Below are positions 1 through 7,189 of a stretch of 64,000 nucleotides of DNA, one piece after another. Source of the DNA: Hymenobacter crusticola (GTDB lineage: Bacteria > Bacteroidota > Bacteroidia > Cytophagales > Hymenobacteraceae); contig NZ_MTSE01000005.1 of assembly GCF_002154225.1 (NCBI RefSeq), forward strand, positions 329,634 through 393,633. The letters run 5' to 3'. Every line of letters begins with the position of its first letter. Positions within the stretch are counted from its first letter, which is position 1. A program made the position numbers and the translations under genes. Under the pieces are notes generated by a model. The model did no database searches. It worked only from the letters and a program-made list of their open reading frames with translations, and was not told the origin of the DNA.

Positions 1-333
1 GGTGCTATTATGGTGCTGTTCCTGTTCGTGATTATGTTCCTGAACCTGAACGCCGAAACGGAACCACATAAATCGACTGTCTCGAAAATAGCGGCGGCTA
101 TAGCAGGGGGTTTGTTGTTCGTGGTAATGGTTGCGGCCCTGCGCGATGTGCAACCCGGAACAACCTACAACGCTACCACTTTCGACTCGCAGATTGGCAT
201 GGTAGGTCAGCTAGGACTAGTGCTGTACCAGAAATATCTTTTACCGTTTGAGCTAGCTTCTGTGTTATTTCTCACGGCAATGGTAGGCGCAGTGATGCTC
301 GGCAAGCGCGAAGCCGGCGAGCGGCACTTTTAA
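1..333 (+). CDS. nuoJ: NADH-quinone oxidoreductase subunit J, 3' part (truncated by window start)
   Basis: Membrane subunit of respiratory complex I (NADH to quinone, proton pumping, inner membrane). The frame is open from base 1: the codons before the first ATG (base 10) read G-A-I, giving GAIMVLFLFVIMFLNL, the characteristic third helix of NuoJ, so the gene begins outside the window. Two more hydrophobic helices follow (about residues 28-47 and 80-100 counted from base 1), and the protein ends with a short basic tail. About 110 residues of a usual 160-200 are present. The stop is followed 20 bases later by a strong terminator, so transcription is not expected to run into nuoK, which lies 2.5 kb further on. 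Identification is firm. Confidence 0.93.
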   Translation, partial: GAIMVLFLFVIMFLNLNAETEPHKSTVSKIAAAIAGGLLFVVMVAALRDVQPGTTYNATTFDSQIGMVGQLGLVLYQKYLLPFELASVLFLTAMVGAVMLGKREAGERHF

Positions 334-354
334 AATCAGATACGATCTACGAAA

Positions 355-382
355 AACGGCACCTGAACTTTCAGGTGCCGTT
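355..382. terminator. Bidirectional hairpin terminator after nuoJ
   Basis: A 12-13 bp perfect stem (AACGGCACCTGAA paired with TTCAGGTGCCGTT) has a run of T on the right and of A on the left. It can stop both nuoJ (+) and the convergent small membrane-protein gene (-). The core stem GCACCTGA/TCAGGTGC recurs in the terminator at 17691-17724. Confidence 0.85.
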
Positions 383-406
383 TTTCTTTTTGTGCTTTGC
401 TCGTCG

Positions 407-793
407 TTACTCGGCGTGAGTTGGCTGTGCTGTTTCGGAAGGCTGGCGTCGCATCCATGTCGCGCCACTACAGCTAGCTTGCATCTTCTGCCGAAACTTC
501 TCTTGTTGCTCTGGCGTCATGCCAGCCAGGCGAGATTCTACTTTCTCCCGCCACATTTTCTTTTTGCGTGCCCAGCTAGCTTGGCTATGGCCGCCACGGC
601 CCCAGCCACCAAATAGAATGCGTGAGAGCACCAGCAGTCCTAAAGTCTGCACAAAGTTGATGCTAGGTCCATGGAAGAGTACGGGCACTAGCCAGTTCCA
701 AAGGCTCATAGTAACAAAGCCTGCAGCAGCCACAAACAAGGCAGCGAAGGCTACAAAACGAAGGCCACGAAGTAGCCAAAAGTTACGGTCCAT
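407..793 (-). CDS. Small two-helix membrane protein of unknown function
   Basis: I do not recognise a named family. The 128-residue product has two hydrophobic segments (about residues 9-31 and 43-61), a glycine/arginine turn (GGWGRGG), then a positively charged soluble tail. The tail contains MTPEQQEKFRQKM, a helix pattern seen in small Bacteroidota envelope proteins encoded next to ECF sigma factors. It lies 76 bases downstream of the sigma-factor gene on the same strand, so co-transcription and a role as membrane partner or anti-sigma-like regulator are possible, but this is inference from position only. The start is the only ATG giving the full first helix. Confidence 0.6.
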   Translation of the reverse strand: MDRNFWLLRGLRFVAFAALFVAAAGFVTMSLWNWLVPVLFHGPSINFVQTLGLLVLSRILFGGWGRGGHSQASWARKKKMWREKVESRLAGMTPEQQEKFRQKMQASCSGATWMRRQPSETAQPTHAE

Positions 794-869
794 GGGGTGA
801 GATGCGAAGGTGATGATGTTGGGAGGCTTGCTTGTTTTAGTAAGTACGCTTTTAACAAGGCAAGTCGCA

Positions 870-1472
870 TCAATCGGTGAACAAATTAGTGTAAAGCGCT
901 TGCAAGCGCTGCCGTAAGTGTTGCACGGCGTAATGCTTGCGTGAAATCAGGGTTTTGAGTGGCACGCCAGTCTCTTCCACAAGCTCTTTAAAGGTTCTGC
1001 CCTCCAGCTCGTGCCACACGAACACGTCGCGCTGGTTTCTAGGTAGTTCCTCCAAGGCTTCCGCCAGAGCCTCCATGATTGTTTCGCGGAGCAATCGATT
1101 TTCGGGCGCGTCGTCGGGTGCAGGTAGCACGTCGGCCAGCAGCAGGCTACCTTCCTCATTATCGGTGTAGCGGAGCGCTTCGGTTTCCAGAGAACTGGTT
1201 TTTTTGCGCCGATACAGATCCGTGATGCGGTTGCGGGCCACACGAAACAGCCAAGCGGCGACCTTTTCTACTGGCTTAAGCAAACGGTAACTTTCCACTA
1301 ACTCTCCAAAAACATCCTGCAGAATGTCTTCGGCGTCAGCTTCGTCGGGTACGCGACGGCGGATAAAGGCGAGCAAGCGAGCACGTTGCTCCTGTACAGC
1401 CTCCTGTATCTGCCGGTCCTGTCCTGTCATGGTGGCCGTGGTTGCGCCGGTGGTGAGAGCTAGAGATTCCAT
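870..1472 (-). CDS. ECF-type RNA polymerase sigma factor (sigma-70 family)
   Basis: Alternative sigma factor directing RNA polymerase to a dedicated promoter set. Region 2 is visible (RARLLAFIRRRVPDEADAEDILQDVF, with the DAEDILQDVF core-binding helix, and WLFRVARNRITDLYRRKK for -10 recognition). A linker with ENRLLRE follows, then region 4 (LEELPRNQRDVFVWHELEGRTFKELVEETGVPLKTLISRKHYAVQHLRQRL), which is the -35 binding helix-turn-helix. The motif strings given here are assembled from successive segments. The reading frame extends to 1520, but the extra residues look unrelated to the family; 1472 (MESLAL) is chosen and 1430 (MTGQDR) is an equally good start. It is probably co-transcribed with the downstream membrane protein. 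The regulon is unknown. Confidence 0.85.
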   Translation of the reverse strand: MESLALTTGATTATMTGQDRQIQEAVQEQRARLLAFIRRRVPDEADAEDILQDVFGELVESYRLLKPVEKVAAWLFRVARNRITDLYRRKKTSSLETEALRYTDNEEGSLLLADVLPAPDDAPENRLLRETIMEALAEALEELPRNQRDVFVWHELEGRTFKELVEETGVPLKTLISRKHYAVQHLRQRLQALYTNLFTD

Positions 1473-1544
1473 TCTACTAGCGCAGACGAATATGGCTGCG
1501 AAATATTTTAAAGACGACAATTATTTTCGAAAGCCTCAATAGCA

Positions 1545-1591
1545 GCAGGCCCACGCTGCTGATCGTTCACGGATCAGTGGCGTGGGCCTGC
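1545..1591. terminator. Strong hairpin between the beta-barrel gene and the sigma-factor gene
   Basis: A 12 bp perfect outer stem (GCAGGCCCACGC / GCGTGGGCCTGC) encloses an inner CTGATC/GATCAG stem. It lies 33 bases past the stop of the beta-barrel gene on the minus strand. There is no T run on either side, so it may be a terminator, an mRNA stabiliser or an attenuator before the sigma-factor gene. Confidence 0.5.
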
Positions 1592-1623
1592 CCAAAAAGC
1601 TGGCTTATCTCAAGGCTTACTTG

Positions 1624-2421
1624 CTAGAACTTGGCGGTAAGACCTAGCTTCAGGTATGACATATCATAGCCCACTTCGCCAAAAGCACCTAGCTTATCAG
1701 AGAAGTAGTACCGACCACCGACGAAGATGCCTGAGGTGACGTAGCTGGCACTGGTTTTAGAGTAATAGATATCGGTGCCGGCGTTGTCGGAGTAACGTTC
1801 GTGCCGGATGCCCAGCGAGATACCAGCATACGTATCAAGCTTCGGGTTTTCGAAGACATCATAATGATAGGTGCCGCGGGCCGAGACCATAATATTGCTC
1901 CAAGAGCCCTTGTAGCCTCCCGACTTCCAGCCGTAGGACTTGTAGCCTACCATGCCACCTACGCCGATAGTGCCCGGTCCAACGTTATCGGCAATACCAT
2001 ACTCGAAGGATGCACTCATGGCTGGGGTAGAATGCAGACCTGACAATCCGTAGCCGTAGCCAAGACCTAGGCCTACCCCTAGGTTCACAGCCTTACTGCC
2101 CTTGACGAAAAGCTGGCTTGTGGCTACCATCTTGTTTACTGCGGTAGGCTCAGGAGCGGGAGGAGTCGTAACTTCAGCAACAACTGGCGCCTCAGCAACG
2201 GGCTTGCTAGCGGGAGTTAGTGTTGCTGGCTTAACCGCTGGCTTGGCGACTGGCTTGGCCGTTGCTTTAAAGCTGGTGCTGGACACTGGCTTGGCGGTTG
2301 TTGCTTTGGTAGCTGCCGTTGTTTTGGTGGTAGCCGGACGAGCAGGCGCTTTAGTTTGGGCCACTGCGGAGGCACTCGTTAGGGCGAAAAACAGGAAGGC
2401 GGGAGTAAAGTACTTTTTCAT
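1624..2421 (-). CDS. Outer-membrane beta-barrel protein with Ala/Lys/Thr/Pro-rich linker
   Basis: The start at 2421 (MKKYFTPAFLFFALTSASAVAQ) gives a clean signal peptide; the frame runs 11 codons further upstream without one. A low-complexity linker follows (about residues 22-85, rich in KPA, TTK and AKP). The remainder is about 180 residues of alternating hydrophobic/polar strands with many Gly/Tyr/Ser and ends in LKLGLTAKF, a terminal-Phe signature of outer-membrane barrels. It resembles the porin-family/OmpW-like barrels of Bacteroidota. The linker could span peptidoglycan or the periplasm. The function is unknown. Upstream lie two TAATnATGTGA-type boxes (2537-2570) like those near the response-regulator gene at 13.7 kb, which hints at control by that system. 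Confidence 0.75.
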   Translation of the reverse strand: MKKYFTPAFLFFALTSASAVAQTKAPARPATTKTTAATKATTAKPVSSTSFKATAKPVAKPAVKPATLTPASKPVAEAPVVAEVTTPPAPEPTAVNKMVATSQLFVKGSKAVNLGVGLGLGYGYGLSGLHSTPAMSASFEYGIADNVGPGTIGVGGMVGYKSYGWKSGGYKGSWSNIMVSARGTYHYDVFENPKLDTYAGISLGIRHERYSDNAGTDIYYSKTSASYVTSGIFVGGRYYFSDKLGAFGEVGYDMSYLKLGLTAKF

Positions 2422-2525
2422 GGTAGTAACTTGAGCGTTATGAGTAGTAAGCATTAGAAAGTAGCACCCGATAGAAGTGCAATTCCGACTAGGAACGATG
2501 CAAAACTACGCTACCCACTTCCTGA

Positions 2526-2570
2526 CGTCAATCGCCTAATCATGTGACGCGTCTCACCCAATTATGTGAT
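2526..2570. promoter_or_regulatory. Candidate operator pair upstream of the beta-barrel protein gene
   Basis: TAATCATGTGA (2537-2547, within a 22-base segment shared with 13021-13042) and AATTATGTGAT (2560-2570) lie in the same orientation, about 105-150 bases upstream of the minus-strand start at 2421. The 23-base spacing is about two helical turns, as expected of paired regulator sites. Confidence 0.4.
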
Positions 2571-2825
2571 ATTCTTCTATTTATAATTTTATAATGCAAC
2601 GTGTGTTCTGACTAGCTTTTCCGTCTTGTAGTCACATCAACATGTTATATCCACTCCTAGTGAAACCGCTCGTTATTGAGCGGCTTACTTCTTCTTTCTG
2701 CTAAAGCTGCTTTCGCAAGGACTCGATAGCCCGCAAAAAGGAGACTTCGCCTACTGCTTTGCGCTTGCGCTAATTAAGTTCTGCGCAGAATGTTCTTGGC
2801 TTCGCGGCTTTTTCCGAATTTCGGA

Positions 2826-2833
2826 TACCTTTG
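2826..2833 (+). promoter_or_regulatory. Candidate Bacteroidota -7 element for nuoKLMN (TACCTTTG)
   Basis: TACCTTTG matches the Bacteroidota consensus TAnnTTTG exactly and lies 62 bases before the nuoK start. No clear TTTG -33 box was found at the expected spacing. A dedicated promoter is expected here because nuoK is cut off from nuoJ by a terminator and three antisense genes. Confidence 0.45.
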
Positions 2834-2894
2834 CTAGGTACTCACCCCAGCCGAGCTTCGGCTGTTTCGCCGTTTTATCGGACCGCCCAACTGC

Positions 2895-3227
2895 ATGGAA
2901 CAGAATATCCCAGAAGTTATCCGCACTGTCCCGCTTCAGTACTATATCTATTTTGCTACCGCATTGTTCGCCATCGGCGTAACGGGCGTCCTCACCCGCC
3001 GCAATGCCATTATCATTTTTATGTGTGTGGAGCTCATGCTCAACGCCGTAAATGTGCTGCTGACGGCTTTCTCCGCCTATCGATCTGACCCCAATGGTCA
3101 GATTTTCGTGTTTTTTATCATGGCAGTGGCTGCAGCCGAGGTATCGGTTGGCCTTGGTATTATCGTGATGATCTACCGAAACTTCCAAACTACGGACGTC
3201 AACCTTCTTAATCGCCTTAAGTGGTAG
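2895..3227 (+). CDS. nuoK: NADH-quinone oxidoreductase subunit K
   Basis: The smallest antiporter-like (MrpC-type) membrane subunit of complex I. The 110-residue product is full length for the family with three helices (about 18-33, 37-57 and 69-92). The conserved membrane glutamates of the proton path are visible in CVELMLNAVN (helix 2) and AAAEVSVGLGI (helix 3). The ATG at 2895 gives a short polar N-terminus (MEQNIPEVIRTVPLQYYIYF). It is the first gene of a separate nuoK-nuoL-x-nuoM-nuoN cluster. In most genomes it follows nuoJ directly; here a terminator and three antisense genes intervene. Confidence 0.95.
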   Translation: MEQNIPEVIRTVPLQYYIYFATALFAIGVTGVLTRRNAIIIFMCVELMLNAVNVLLTAFSAYRSDPNGQIFVFFIMAVAAAEVSVGLGIIVMIYRNFQTTDVNLLNRLKW

Positions 3228-3245
3228 CCTTCCTATAGCCGTGGC

Positions 3246-3278
3246 ATTGCGCTACTTATCTATTTTGATAGGCGCAAT
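3246..3278 (+). other. Hairpin in the nuoK-nuoL spacer
   Basis: ATTGCGC (3246-3252) pairs with GCGCAAT (3272-3278), with an inner TATC/GATA. There is no T run, so processing or stabilisation of the operon mRNA is more likely than termination. Confidence 0.35.
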
Positions 3279-3310
3279 CTGACGATCTGACTTCTCTTTC
3301 GCATCAACTT

Positions 3311-5260
3311 ATGCAAGAAACTGTTCTTCCTGCGGCCGGCGCGCCTCTCCCCACGCTGGTGTACCTGCTTATTCCGCTGCTGCCCTTCCTAGGTTTTCTT
3401 TTGAACGGCTTGCTCAACAAACGTTTGTCGGGAACGATGGCTGGCATCATCGGCAGCACTACCGTTTTAGGCTCGTTCCTGATTTCGGCTTACCTATTCA
3501 GCACCTTTCAGTACCAGTACACGGTCACGCTGTTCGACTGGATTTCGGTGGGCTCCATGCAGATTCCGTTTGCGTACCAAATCGACCAGCTCAGCCTCAT
3601 CATGCTGCTGCTCGTGACGGGCGTTGGCTTCCTGATTCACGTGTACAGCATTGGCTACATGCACCACGACGAAAACGTGGGCAAGTACTTTAGCTTCCTG
3701 AACTTGTTTGTGTTCAGCATGCTGGTGCTGGTGCTTGGAGCCAACTTTGTCATTCTGTTCATCGGTTGGGAAGGCGTAGGGCTCTGTTCGTATCTGCTCA
3801 TTGGGTTCTGGAATAAGCACGAAAACTTCAACAACGCCGCCAAGAAAGCCTTTATCATCAACCGCGTTGGTGACCTAGGTTTTTTACTTGGTATCTTTCT
3901 TATTTACCTCACCTTCAACTCGGTACAGTACGGAGAGGTATTTCACAAGGCATCATTAGCACAATTCGGCCCATACACCAAGGAGATTTGCACGGCCATT
4001 ACGCTGCTGCTCTTCGTGGGCGCGATGGGTAAGTCGGCCCAGCTGCCGCTCTATACGTGGCTCCCCGATGCAATGGCTGGCCCCACGCCCGTTTCGGCTC
4101 TTATCCACGCCGCAACCATGGTAACGGCTGGTATTTATATGGTGCTGCGCTCCAACGTGTTGTTTACCCTAGCTCCTACCACGCTAGAAGTCGTGGGCAT
4201 TGTGGGCTTGGCTACTGCCTTTTTTGCCGCTACAATTGGCTTGGCCCAAAACGACATCAAAAAGGTGTTGGCCTACTCTACCGTGTCGCAGCTAGGCTAT
4301 ATGTTCTTGGCCTTGGGCGTGATGGGCTACACCTCTTCCATGTTCCACGTCCTGACGCACGCTTTCTTCAAGGCGCTGATGTTCTTGGGTGCAGGCTCCG
4401 TAATTCACGCCATGAGCAACGAGCAAGACATGCGTCGCATGGGTGGTTTGCGGAAAGCTTTGCCAATTACGTTTTTAACTTTTCTGATTGGCTGCCTAGC
4501 TATTTCAGGAATCCCGCCTTTCTCGGGCTTTTTCTCCAAAGACGAAATTCTGAGTCACGTATATGAGCACAATAAGCTCATGTGGGCTATCGGCCTGTTC
4601 ACCTCTTTTCTGACGGCCTTCTACATGTTTCGTTTGCTGTTCCTCACTTTCTTCGGTCAATTCCGTGGCACTGAGGAGCAGAAGCATCACCTGCACGAGT
4701 CGCCCGCTTCCATGACGTTGCCGCTTATCATTCTGGCGGTGCTGGCGGCAGTAGGCGGCTTCATGGGCGCTCCTATGTTCTTAGGCAAGCACTACCTAGC
4801 CGACTACCTAGCTCCAATTTTTACTTACTCACAACGCCTCAACCCAGCCGCTTTTGCTGCCGAAGTGGACCACAGCACAGAGCTCCTGCTCATTGGTGCT
4901 TCTGTGGCAGCAGGTGTGCTTGGCATTGTGCTAGCTTACGTGCAGTACGTGAGCCGCGCCGTGCTGCCCGCCGAGGATGAAGGCCAGCGCTCGGCGCCCG
5001 AAAGTCTGGTATACCACAAATACTATGTGGATGAACTGTATAATGCCTTGTTTGTGCGGCCTGTCATGATTTTGTCGCGGGGCTTGTATCGCTTCGTCGA
5101 GCAAGGCATCATCGACCCCATTGTGAACGGCTTTGGCCGTATCACCCTTGGCGGTGGACAGCTCCTGCGTTACGTCCAGACAGGCACTACCGGAATGTAT
5201 CTGATTCTGATGGTGGTAGGCATCGTGCTGATTCTCGCGCTTAACCTCTTTCGGCTTTAA
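3311..5260 (+). CDS. nuoL: NADH-quinone oxidoreductase subunit L
   Basis: Distal proton-pumping subunit of complex I, homologous to MrpA-type antiporters, in the inner membrane. Its 649 residues fit the family. Visible signatures are FIGWEGVGLCSYLLIGFW with the conserved Glu at 154, MGKSAQLPLYTWLPDAMAGPTP with Lys 241, and SALIHAATMVTAG with His 266. About sixteen helices are present. The region after about residue 540 (YHKYYVDELYNALFVRP) followed by a last helix corresponds to the lateral amphipathic arm. The ATG at 3311 follows an 83-base spacer with a hairpin. The stop is 11 bases before the next gene, so the two are surely co-transcribed. Confidence 0.97.
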   Translation: MQETVLPAAGAPLPTLVYLLIPLLPFLGFLLNGLLNKRLSGTMAGIIGSTTVLGSFLISAYLFSTFQYQYTVTLFDWISVGSMQIPFAYQIDQLSLIMLLLVTGVGFLIHVYSIGYMHHDENVGKYFSFLNLFVFSMLVLVLGANFVILFIGWEGVGLCSYLLIGFWNKHENFNNAAKKAFIINRVGDLGFLLGIFLIYLTFNSVQYGEVFHKASLAQFGPYTKEICTAITLLLFVGAMGKSAQLPLYTWLPDAMAGPTPVSALIHAATMVTAGIYMVLRSNVLFTLAPTTLEVVGIVGLATAFFAATIGLAQNDIKKVLAYSTVSQLGYMFLALGVMGYTSSMFHVLTHAFFKALMFLGAGSVIHAMSNEQDMRRMGGLRKALPITFLTFLIGCLAISGIPPFSGFFSKDEILSHVYEHNKLMWAIGLFTSFLTAFYMFRLLFLTFFGQFRGTEEQKHHLHESPASMTLPLIILAVLAAVGGFMGAPMFLGKHYLADYLAPIFTYSQRLNPAAFAAEVDHSTELLLIGASVAAGVLGIVLAYVQYVSRAVLPAEDEGQRSAPESLVYHKYYVDELYNALFVRPVMILSRGLYRFVEQGIIDPIVNGFGRITLGGGQLLRYVQTGTTGMYLILMVVGIVLILALNLFRL

Positions 5261-5271
5261 GCTTTGTATCA

Positions 5272-5619
5272 ATGCGCAGTATCCTTCTTTTCCTGGGAGA
5301 TATAAGCAGCAGTGAGCTGATGCTCATTATGCTCATGGCTCTTCCTATTGGAGCAGTACTGCATTTCCTACCGTCTATTCTTGGCCGTAAACGGCCAGAT
5401 ATCTTAATTATTTTTCTGGTGAATCTACTAGCAGGGTGGTCAATAGTTGGCTGGTTTGCTGCTTTTTACCTAGCTCTTCGCAAAACTCCTACTGTCATTC
5501 CTGCTGCGCCTTCTTTTCCTTCTTTAGCTGATGAACTCACGAAGCTTCGTGATCTGCGCAACCAAGGCGTACTCACGCAAGAAGAATTCGAGCGTCAAAA
5601 GAATAACTTGCTTACCTAA
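5272..5619 (+). CDS. Superinfection-immunity-like membrane protein with C-terminal SHOCT domain
   Basis: A 115-residue protein with two hydrophobic helices (about 16-34 and 44-68). The stretch DILIIFLVNLLAGWSIVGWF matches the signature of the T4 Imm-like superinfection immunity family: short polar loop, Asn, then GW..GW in the second helix. A proline-rich linker follows, then a SHOCT-type helix pair (LADELTKLRDLRNQGVLTQEEFERQKNNLL, about residues 85-114; string assembled from two adjacent helices). It sits between nuoL (11-base gap) and nuoM, and its TAA overlaps the nuoM ATG by one base (TAATG), implying translational coupling. Family proteins are common chromosomal genes of unknown role; phage exclusion is known only for T4 Imm. 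Whether this one assists complex I or only shares its promoter cannot be seen. Confidence 0.8.
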   Translation: MRSILLFLGDISSSELMLIMLMALPIGAVLHFLPSILGRKRPDILIIFLVNLLAGWSIVGWFAAFYLALRKTPTVIPAAPSFPSLADELTKLRDLRNQGVLTQEEFERQKNNLLT

Positions 5620-7076
5620 TGCTTACAGCTGTTCTCCTTTTTTTCCCCCTAGCGGCTGCGTTGCTGCTGCACTTCTTTAAAGGTGGCACTGCCCGCGTGG
5701 TGGCGTTTGGGGCGGCGTTGCTTGAATTTGTGCTGGCGGTAGTAGTGGCCGTTGCTTCCAAATCATCAGCGGCAACCCAGTTTGCCATCGATCAACCCTG
5801 GATTGCCTCCTCTGGCATTCGGTTTCACATCGGGCTCGATGGGTTGAGTTTGTTGCTGGTACTGCTCACCACCTTTTTGGTGCCGTTGATCATACTAGCT
5901 TCTTTCCGCCACGACTATAAGAATGCGTCGGCTTTTTACGCCCTCATTCTATTCATGCAAACGGGTCTGATTGGCGTGTTTGTGTCGCTGGACGCCTTTC
6001 TGTTCTACTTCTTTTGGGAAGTGGCACTTATCCCGATCTACTTCATTGCCGGCGTTTGGGGTGGCGAGCGGCGCGTGCAAGTCACGTTTAAGTTCTTCCT
6101 CTACACCATTATTGGCTCGCTGTTCATGCTGGCGGCCTTCGTGTACCTCTACTTTCAAACGGGTGTTAATGGTGCCGAACGCAGTTCCGACTTACTCGCG
6201 TTTTATAACCTGAGCCTGAGCGCTGCGCAGCAATCCTGGCTGTTCTGGCTGATTTTCATTGCTTTCGCAGTGAAGATGCCCATCTTTCCCTTTCATACTT
6301 GGCAACCGGATACCTACACCGAGTCACCTGCACCAGCAACCATGCTGCTGTCGGGTATCATGCTGAAAATGGGTATTTACGGCACGTTGCGGTGGCTGCT
6401 GCCTGTTGTGCCGCTGGGCGTAAGCCAGTGGAGCAAGCTGGTAATGATCCTAGCGGTCATTGGCATCATTTACGGCGCCATCATCGCCATTCGTCAGCGC
6501 GACCTCAAGCGCCTGATAGCTTACTCGTCGTTTTCGCACGTTGGTCTGATGGCCGCGGGCGTGTTCTCGCTCACGCAAATTGGCCTGCAAGGTGCTGTTA
6601 TTCAGATGCTTGCCCACGGCGTAAACGCTGTTGGTATGTTCTTCGTGGCCGACGCCATTGAGCGCCGCACGGGCACCCGCGAAATATCTGACCTAGGTGG
6701 TCTTACCCGCCATACACCGGTGCTGTCCGTCACCTTCCTCGTTATGTTGCTCAGCACGGTGGCCTTGCCACTCACGGCGGGTTTTGTGGGCGAATTTCTG
6801 CTGCTAGCCGGTGTGTACGAGTACAACGCCTGGTTAGGAGCTGCCGCCGGCTTGACCATCATCTTTGCGGCAGTGTACCTGCTGCGCATGTTCCAGCGCG
6901 TGATGCTCGGCCCTGACACATCACTCACGGCCACGTTCCGCGACTTGACGGGCGCTGAGCTAGCTGTGTTGGCACCACTGATTGTGCTAGTATTCTGGAT
7001 CGGCTTGTTCCCTAACACCTTCCTGCACATCTCCGAACCTAGCATTATTCAGCTGCTCGATATTGTAAAACGATAG
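5619..7076 (+). CDS. nuoM: NADH-quinone oxidoreductase subunit M
   Basis: Proton-pumping antiporter-like subunit of complex I; 485 residues, about fourteen helices. Key residues are visible: FFWEVALIPIYF with Glu 134, AFAVKMPIFPFHTWQPDTY with Lys 219, SPAPATMLLSGIMLKMG, and KRLIAYSSFSHVG. The ATG at 5619 overlaps the stop of the preceding immunity-like gene by one base, so translation is probably coupled to it rather than to nuoL. A 113-base spacer separates it from nuoN. A long antisense frame (7045-6602) is a shadow of this gene. Confidence 0.96.
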   Translation: MLTAVLLFFPLAAALLLHFFKGGTARVVAFGAALLEFVLAVVVAVASKSSAATQFAIDQPWIASSGIRFHIGLDGLSLLLVLLTTFLVPLIILASFRHDYKNASAFYALILFMQTGLIGVFVSLDAFLFYFFWEVALIPIYFIAGVWGGERRVQVTFKFFLYTIIGSLFMLAAFVYLYFQTGVNGAERSSDLLAFYNLSLSAAQQSWLFWLIFIAFAVKMPIFPFHTWQPDTYTESPAPATMLLSGIMLKMGIYGTLRWLLPVVPLGVSQWSKLVMILAVIGIIYGAIIAIRQRDLKRLIAYSSFSHVGLMAAGVFSLTQIGLQGAVIQMLAHGVNAVGMFFVADAIERRTGTREISDLGGLTRHTPVLSVTFLVMLLSTVALPLTAGFVGEFLLLAGVYEYNAWLGAAAGLTIIFAAVYLLRMFQRVMLGPDTSLTATFRDLTGAELAVLAPLIVLVFWIGLFPNTFLHISEPSIIQLLDIVKR

Positions 7077-7189
7077 TGTGCAGCGGCGCGAAGCCTGCGC
7101 TTCGTGTGGCGTCTGGGCCCTGTGTTTCCCTTTATCGATTGTCGTTCAACGATGCGTGAAGCTTCTGCTTCGCATTACATTCAGCCGAT
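7077..7189. other. nuoM-nuoN spacer with two short hairpins
   Basis: CGAAGC/GCTTCG arms lie around 7089-7103, and ATGCG-GAAGC / GCTTCGCAT arms lie at about 7151-7174. The open frame starting at 7078 in another phase overlaps nuoN and looks like chance coding. The spacer may be an mRNA processing region. Confidence 0.35.

Larger units (their letters stand above)
2422..2894. other. 473-base intergenic region before nuoK
   Basis: No supported gene is present. The left half (2460-2660) is AT-rich and carries two boxes, TAATCATGTGA (2537-2547) and AATTATGTGAT (2560-2570). The right half is rich in short inverted repeats, including the 12-base palindrome TTCTGCGCAGAA (2779-2790), and ends with a promoter-like octamer at 2826. 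An open frame on the opposite strand from about 3188 to 2751 is the antisense shadow of nuoK plus this spacer. Confidence 0.6.

Noticed and set aside
870..2454. Sigma-factor/barrel block considered as a mobile element inserted in the nuo genes
   Set aside because: No transposase, terminal inverted repeats or target duplication could be seen at its borders; rearrangement remains possible but is unsupported.
2751..3188. 145-codon minus-strand frame opposite nuoK
   Set aside because: It is antisense to the well-conserved nuoK and its residues are compositionally odd (His/Gln/Asp-rich without pattern); it is a shadow.
6602..7045. 147-codon minus-strand frame within nuoM
   Set aside because: Antisense shadow of nuoM; Ser/Arg/Thr-rich composition typical of reversed membrane-protein codons.
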